Below are positions 6,922 to 10,350 of a stretch of 10,350 nt of DNA, piece after piece. Within the stretch, counting starts at the first letter, position 1. Every line of letters begins with the position of its first letter. The notes under the pieces are model-generated. The model had not been told where the DNA came from. It was given only the letters and a program-made list of their open reading frames with translations, and did no database searches. The DNA comes from Stramenopiles sp. TOSAG23-3 (taxonomy: Eukaryota > Sar): positions 1-10,350 of the forward strand of contig LT642516.1 in NCBI GenBank assembly GCA_900128585.1. Direction: 5' to 3'. The position numbers were made by a program, and so were the translations under genes.

Positions 6922-7966
6922 CCTCACTCTTCAAGTACAAGTCAACACGACTCACACCCCACGATGCACCACCTAGATTAGTATCTGCATTCTTTCCTAA
7001 CTTTGTGCCAAAACTAACCTTTAATGTGTCCTTGGAGTGCCTTGCCGACACGTCTATTGCGGCAGTAAACTCCATTTCTACTACTTGCTCGTCCCCACAG
7101 ACATTGAGCCCACTTGCTTTGGTGCTGGAAGATGCGGCGGCGCTGTAAGATTTCGTCCATACATACTCTGGCTGTTCGATTCCATTTCCATTAACGGCCC
7201 CGGTGCTCAACGTCATGTAGGCATACTCTCCCATCCACAAGTCAACCATGTGAAACGTGGCTACGACGCGAACGGAGGTATGCTTGCGCAAACCGGTATA
7301 AGTTTTGGAGATTTCTCCGGTCGTGAACAAACCTGGACCACCCAACATGGTCACCCCCCCGCACGACGTCAAGTCCATCTCGATGCTCGGGGTGTCTGCG
7401 ATCCAACCACGAGTACTATTTTTATTCCCTTTATCACTGGCAGAGAACGTGTCCGACACTGCCATACCCCACTGCAAAACTTTCCCTACGCGGAAACCGT
7501 CCATAGCGTTTACCTTCTTCGCTTGCAGAACTTTCGTGTTCGTCTTCACGTCGTCCCCTTTAATGCTCAAGAATGCGCTCTCTTCGGAACCCTGGCGAAT
7601 GGCAAATTCACCGTCGCCATCAACACCAACGGAGTAGGACAGCTTCGGGTCGCGGCCAAGGTGCACGGTTGCAGCTTTGCCAAGCGCCGCCGCAAGCCTC
7701 AACTCTCCGTTTCCAGCGACGTTCTGCTTCTCGTCCACCTTCTTTGCCTCCTCGACCTCAATGAACGAAGTAGCGGCGGTCAAATCTCCAATCGATTTAC
7801 CTGTGCATATGCCCTGGACAATACTAGCTTTTCCCGCATTCCCCTGGGCCAGAAAGCAGTGTTCCTGCAGCCCACAGTCGCTATGGTGGGCGCACGGAGC
7901 AAGCTCGGTCGCAGAGCCAACAACCGCCAGCACTGGCAATACGACAGCTAGAAACTTCGACAACAT
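6917..7966 (-). CDS. Secreted Cys-motif protein with C-terminal CGG/SWG protist domain
   Basis: A complete 349-residue protein. Residues 1-19 form a signal peptide (a Lys, then a hydrophobic Leu/Val/Ala core, with a likely cut after G-S-A at 19), so it enters the secretory pathway. There is no C-terminal hydrophobic anchor, so it is probably secreted or surface-associated. A small four-Cys motif follows (C25, C31, C37, C54, with CxxxxxC spacings), resembling short disulfide knots of extracellular proteins. Residues about 86-165 alternate hydrophobic residues and Gly/Asp turns and may form beta repeats like those seen before trimeric fibre ends. The C-terminal domain (about 168-346) has TSCGG at 200-204, MLGG at 207-210, GEISKTY at 217-223, a VDLWMGE segment at 241-247, VW at 269-270, NVCG at 288-291, SFGTKLG at 318-324 and SWGVS at 335-339. 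I recall this pattern from extracellular proteins of ciliates and other alveolates, where the two Cys (here C202 and C290) are conserved. The role of that domain is unknown to me; carbohydrate or matrix binding is a guess. The start is supported by an in-frame TAA upstream (8003-8005 on the minus strand) and A at -3. Confidence 0.87.
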   Translation of the reverse strand: MLSKFLAVVLPVLAVVGSATELAPCAHHSDCGLQEHCFLAQGNAGKASIVQGICTGKSIGDLTAATSFIEVEEAKKVDEKQNVAGNGELRLAAALGKAATVHLGRDPKLSYSVGVDGDGEFAIRQGSEESAFLSIKGDDVKTNTKVLQAKKVNAMDGFRVGKVLQWGMAVSDTFSASDKGNKNSTRGWIADTPSIEMDLTSCGGVTMLGGPGLFTTGEISKTYTGLRKHTSVRVVATFHMVDLWMGEYAYMTLSTGAVNGNGIEQPEYVWTKSYSAAASSSTKASGLNVCGDEQVVEMEFTAAIDVSARHSKDTLKVSFGTKLGKNADTNLGGASWGVSRVDLYLKSEE

Positions 7967-8290
7967 CTTTAAACGTAACTTAGAATTGTTCGTAGGAATA
8001 AATTATAGTCTCCGAATCCCTTTCTTTCTCACTGACAATCTGCCTGCGTCTCTCTTTTCTACCACTCCCGCACACACACACTTGTTACAATCTAAAGTTT
8101 CCTCCGTCTGCCCGTACCTTCCCTCCTTCAGTACGCCTCCTCCATTTTTTTCTTTTTCTGTAGTTACTCTAGATAGTATTAATTATTATCAACGAAGATG
8201 TCAACTCACTCTTTAATTAGTAATTAAATAGGAAGTTAAAAATCCTCTTTTCTTCCTTTTCCCTCCCTCCCTTCTTCCTTTAGTAGTACT
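7967..8290. promoter_or_regulatory. Upstream region of the secreted-protein gene, pyrimidine-rich on the + strand
   Basis: The 5' UTR and promoter of the minus-strand gene should lie here. On its coding strand the region is rich in purines (for example the complement of 8018-8030). The most striking part is an uninterrupted 39-base pyrimidine tract on the + strand (8243-8281). A + strand ORF running through 7677-8216 is antisense to the real gene and continues through this tract, so it is not called. I see no clear TATA box. Confidence 0.4.
8243..8281. repeat. 39-bp homopyrimidine/homopurine tract
   Basis: Every base on the + strand from 8243 to 8281 is C or T. Its centre, CCCTCCCTCCC, is a mirror repeat, and the G-rich complement has three GGG runs. 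Such tracts can form intramolecular triplex structures and are often found near promoters, but may also be neutral low-complexity DNA. Confidence 0.75.
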
Positions 8291-9595
8291 TAATGAAATG
8301 AATTACAGTATAATATATAAATAGGAAATAAAAGTAATAATATTATGTACTATTATTATATTGTATTACAAATGTATAGATTTATATTACATAAAGTATA
8401 ATAATAATACAATTGTAACTACGTTGTATTATCTACACAGCATTATTTTTTATATTTATTCTTATGATGTAACAATGGTAATTAAAGTATTCTATACGCA
8501 CAGCATTGAATTATTAGTATTGTCCCTTCTATTCTAATATACGATCTCCCTCCCCTCTTTTTTAAAATTCTAGTTTCGGTTGAAAGTCATTTGGATTCCT
8601 CAAAAATTAAGATTACATTGAATAGCACTTTTCTTAAATAATTAAGGATTTGTTGTTAATAATTTAAATACACTCAACTCAAACAGCAATTATACATTTA
8701 AATTGAGATATACAATTCGAGAAAATAACATAAGGATACTTTATTATAATACTTACTTAATCCTTAATATAATAATAAAAACATATACATATTTCATCAT
8801 TTACAATTTCATGTTAATGACTCCTCTAACTAGAAGTAAAAGAATGGACAATAAAAGCAATATACATTATTATGTACCATTACCATAACCCTAATATTTG
8901 ATCCTGGAATTTAAAGAACTCCATCCAGCACAGCGCAGCTAAGTATCAAAAGTTATAATGCAATTGGAACTCTTCTATATCTCTATTTCTCTATATTTTA
9001 TTAGTGATTATTACATCATCTTTTAGTTTTATTAATAGGGTATATAACTTAATAGAAGAATCCCTCCCTTCCTATCTCCTTTCTAGTCTTTTTCTATTTT
9101 CCCTATTTAATAATTAGCTATTTAAACTAAGCTACAAGTACAGTTAAAATAGATGACGACAATGTACACTATATAGTATGGACATAACTTTTACATTTTC
9201 ATCTTTTTTTTTTTTTTACTCCTTCATCTTGTTCATACAATTATTAACTTAGTTAATTTGTTTATTCGTTTCTCTATGGAATAATGTACACACTTCACTC
9301 ACTTATTTTACTTACTGTACCTTGTTTCTTTTTTGGAATTTCAGAAAGGAAGGATTAGGTAAGGTAGGTTTGGTAGGTTTGACAATTAAGGATATGTGTT
9401 TGTAGGGAGAATGGTCATGAGAAAGCTATTCTGTGTCTATCTATATAGAGATTTAGATTAAATCACTTATTCACCTTTAATTATAACTAAAAATAGAATT
9501 AAAAAGTGATAAAGTATACCTATTTATATACACATAACATATATACTATTTATAAATACATATCCTTAATTGTAAGTGGATTATTTTCTCACTTT
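8291..9595. other. Very AT-rich intergenic DNA
   Basis: About 1.3 kb with no supportable gene. Long stretches are nearly all A and T (for example about 8290-8470). A small ORF at 8703-8888 has the composition expected of random AT-rich DNA. A run of about 14 T lies near 9205-9218, and the tandem GGTAGGTTT is at 9363-9380. I looked for tRNA box sequences and for U6-like sequence on sight and saw none. Confidence 0.5.
9363..9380 (+). repeat. Tandem GGTAGGTTT x2
   Basis: Two exact 9-base units, preceded by the related AGGTAAGGTAGG. The AGGTAAG at about 9357 also matches a 5' splice donor, but nothing nearby looks like an exon. Confidence 0.7.
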
Positions 9596-9617
9596 CCAGT
9601 TCTAAGTTAGGAAGTTA

Positions 9618-9637
9618 GGAAGGAAGGAAGGAAGGAA
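9618..9637 (+). repeat. (GGAA)5 microsatellite
   Basis: Five perfect GGAA units, preceded by two AGTTAGGAA-like copies. It is followed, after a (TTA)n-like run, by nine A and six G at 9666-9680. Confidence 0.85.
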
Positions 9638-9705
9638 TTGATTTTTATTATTATTATTTCAAGATAAAAAAAAAGGGGGGAGGAGGTCTTAGTGCATAGA
9701 AGGCA

Positions 9706-9723
9706 TTTACAATTAATTGTAAA
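9706..9723. repeat. 18-bp perfect palindrome
   Basis: TTTACAATTAATTGTAAA reads identically on both strands. A second perfect palindrome, TATACAATTGTATA, lies 12 bases further on (9736-9749) and shares the ACAATT...AATTGT or ACAATTGT core. They may bind a dimeric regulator or form cruciforms; chance in AT-rich DNA is also possible. Confidence 0.8.
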
Positions 9724-9735
9724 AAGAGTTTAAAG

Positions 9736-9749
9736 TATACAATTGTATA
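9736..9749. repeat. 14-bp perfect palindrome
   Basis: TATACAATTGTATA is self-complementary and shares its inner ACAATTGT with the ends of the palindrome at 9706-9723. Confidence 0.8.
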
Positions 9750-9772
9750 AGACCCCCTTCCCTATCCAAATA

Positions 9773-9805
9773 CATACTATTTATAAATAATATAGAAATA
9801 GTATG
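9773..9805. repeat. Inverted repeat, 10-bp arms with 13-base loop
   Basis: CATACTATTT at 9773-9782 is the exact reverse complement of AAATAGTATG at 9796-9805. The segment TACTATTTATAAATA within it also occurs near 9545-9559, so this is part of a small family of related AT-rich motifs in the divergent spacer. Confidence 0.75.
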
Positions 9806-10127
9806 AAGAACTATACTATTTAAATAATTATAAGAGAATATAGATGATATTTACATAAATATAGAGAAGAAGTAAATGGTAAAAGAAAGTATAAGAAAAA
9901 GAGAAGAAAAAACAATAAGAGTAAGTTGTTTTGTATGAACGGAAGGAATCGGAGAAAGAGAAAAAGGAAGGAAAGGTAGTGGTTCTGTTCCTTGCGTAAG
10001 AGTTTGTGTGTGCGTTTAGAAATTCCCATATACGTGTGTAGGTTTTTTTTGTTGTTGTTATTGAGATAATTGGTTTGTCGATAGTCAGTTTCTTGTAGAA
10101 TAAAAAACACATACGATAGTGTAGACG

Positions 10128-10350
10128 ATGAGTGTTCGGAATTTAGCGCTCCTTTTTTGTCTCTTTCTAGCGACAGTTGTTCTCGTCCATGGGATCGATT
10201 CGACGAAGCGATCGGGTGGGGAACATGCGAACGGGGGAAAAGTTTTGGCCCCAAGTGTAGTTGCTACTGCAGCGGTTGCAGACGACCTGCCCCGGGATAT
10301 GAGAGAACCGAATCCAAACGATGGGAGTATGCTTGTGGACAACTCCGACC
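10128..10350 (+). CDS. N-terminus of a secreted or membrane protein (partial)
   Basis: The first 74 codons of a gene that continues past the window. The ATG at 10128 directly follows an in-frame TAG at 10122-10124 and has A at -3, so the start is well supported. Residues 1-22 form a typical signal peptide: MSVRN, then a hydrophobic core LALLFCLFLATVVLV and a short HG before the likely cleavage site. The visible mature part (about 23-74) is polar and low in complexity, rich in Gly, Ala, Asp, Asn and Pro, with an Ala/Val segment at about 46-54 and no Cys. Codon use and GC content match the other genes and contrast with the AT-rich DNA just upstream. No family can be named from this fragment. 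The gene is divergent from the other signal-peptide gene, 2.16 kb away. The hydrophobic segment could alternatively be a signal anchor. Confidence 0.75.
   Translation, partial: MSVRNLALLFCLFLATVVLVHGIDSTKRSGGEHANGGKVLAPSVVATAAVADDLPRDMREPNPNDGSMLVDNSD

Larger units (their letters stand above)
9596..10127. promoter_or_regulatory. Purine-rich upstream region of the gene at the window end
   Basis: This stretch upstream of the last gene holds (GGAA)5, an A9G6 run, two palindromes, a hairpin and, at about 9880-9980, a strongly A/G-rich stretch on the + (coding) strand. A minus-strand ORF over this part (9820-10254) is a Leu/Phe/Tyr-rich reading of the tract and is rejected. The promoter and 5' UTR of the last gene should lie here; no clear TATA box is evident. 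Confidence 0.4.

Noticed and set aside
7037-7951. 304-codon + strand ORF opposite the secreted-protein gene
   Set aside because: It is antisense to a gene with a clear signal peptide, conserved Cys pattern and family-like motifs. Its own translation shows no domain or signal peptide, so it is a frame shadow.
8703-8888. 61-codon + strand ORF in AT-rich DNA
   Set aside because: Composition (Ile, Tyr, Asn, Thr) is that of random AT-rich sequence and no motif is visible.
9350-9380. Telomere-like or interstitial telomere repeat (TTAGG/GGTAGGTTT)
   Set aside because: Only two exact units with imperfect neighbours; they do not match a standard telomere repeat and are not at an end.
9357-10127. Intron from the AGGTAAG donor to the last gene
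   Set aside because: No coding-like exon lies before the donor and no convincing acceptor precedes the ATG at 10128; a 5'-UTR intron cannot be excluded but is not supported.
9820-10254. 144-codon minus-strand ORF over the purine-rich stretch
   Set aside because: The C-terminal half is Leu/Phe/Tyr runs from an A/G tract, and the N-terminal half is antisense to the better-supported signal-peptide gene.

Overview
The window looks like nuclear DNA of a microbial eukaryote (protist). The proteins carry eukaryote-specific modules (CAP-Gly, RanBP1-type Ran-binding, EF-hand, C2, PP2C, secretory signal peptides). The genes are single uninterrupted ORFs, separated by very AT-rich spacers with microsatellites and homopurine or homopyrimidine tracts, while the coding regions are clearly more GC-rich. 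All three stop codons are used (TAG, TGA, TAA), which fits the standard genetic code. The PP2C and the secreted CGG-type protein remind me of alveolate and stramenopile families, but the lineage cannot be fixed from the sequence alone.

Layout: (1) 1-230, an upstream region ending in a long pyrimidine tract; (2) 231-2087 (+), a 618-residue CAP-Gly / RanBP1-type Ran-binding / PP2C phosphatase fusion, the most unusual item here; (3) 2088-2993, an AT-rich spacer with GAA/TTC runs; (4) 2994-6725 (+), a 1243-residue protein with an N-terminal segment resembling the MSP/ASH-like module of nephrocystin-4, EF-hands, a C2-like domain, more EF-hands and a terminal C2-like domain; (5) 6726-6916, a short convergent spacer; (6) 6917-7966 (-), a 349-residue secreted Cys-containing protein with a C-terminal domain of a type I recall from ciliate-like protists; (7) 7967-10127, 2.16 kb of AT-rich divergent intergenic DNA with palindromes and purine/pyrimidine tracts; (8) 10128-10350 (+), the start of another secreted or membrane protein, cut by the window edge.

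Functional reading: genes 1 and 2 lie head to tail and both suggest the microtubule or ciliary cytoskeleton. One joins a microtubule-end domain, a Ran-GTP reader and a Ser/Thr phosphatase; the other joins an NPHP4-like module to calcium-sensor and C2 modules. Genes 3 and 4 are divergently arranged and both encode proteins with signal peptides, so they may belong to the secreted or cell-surface proteome. These links are inference. There is no sign of a mobile element, CRISPR array, tRNA or rRNA.
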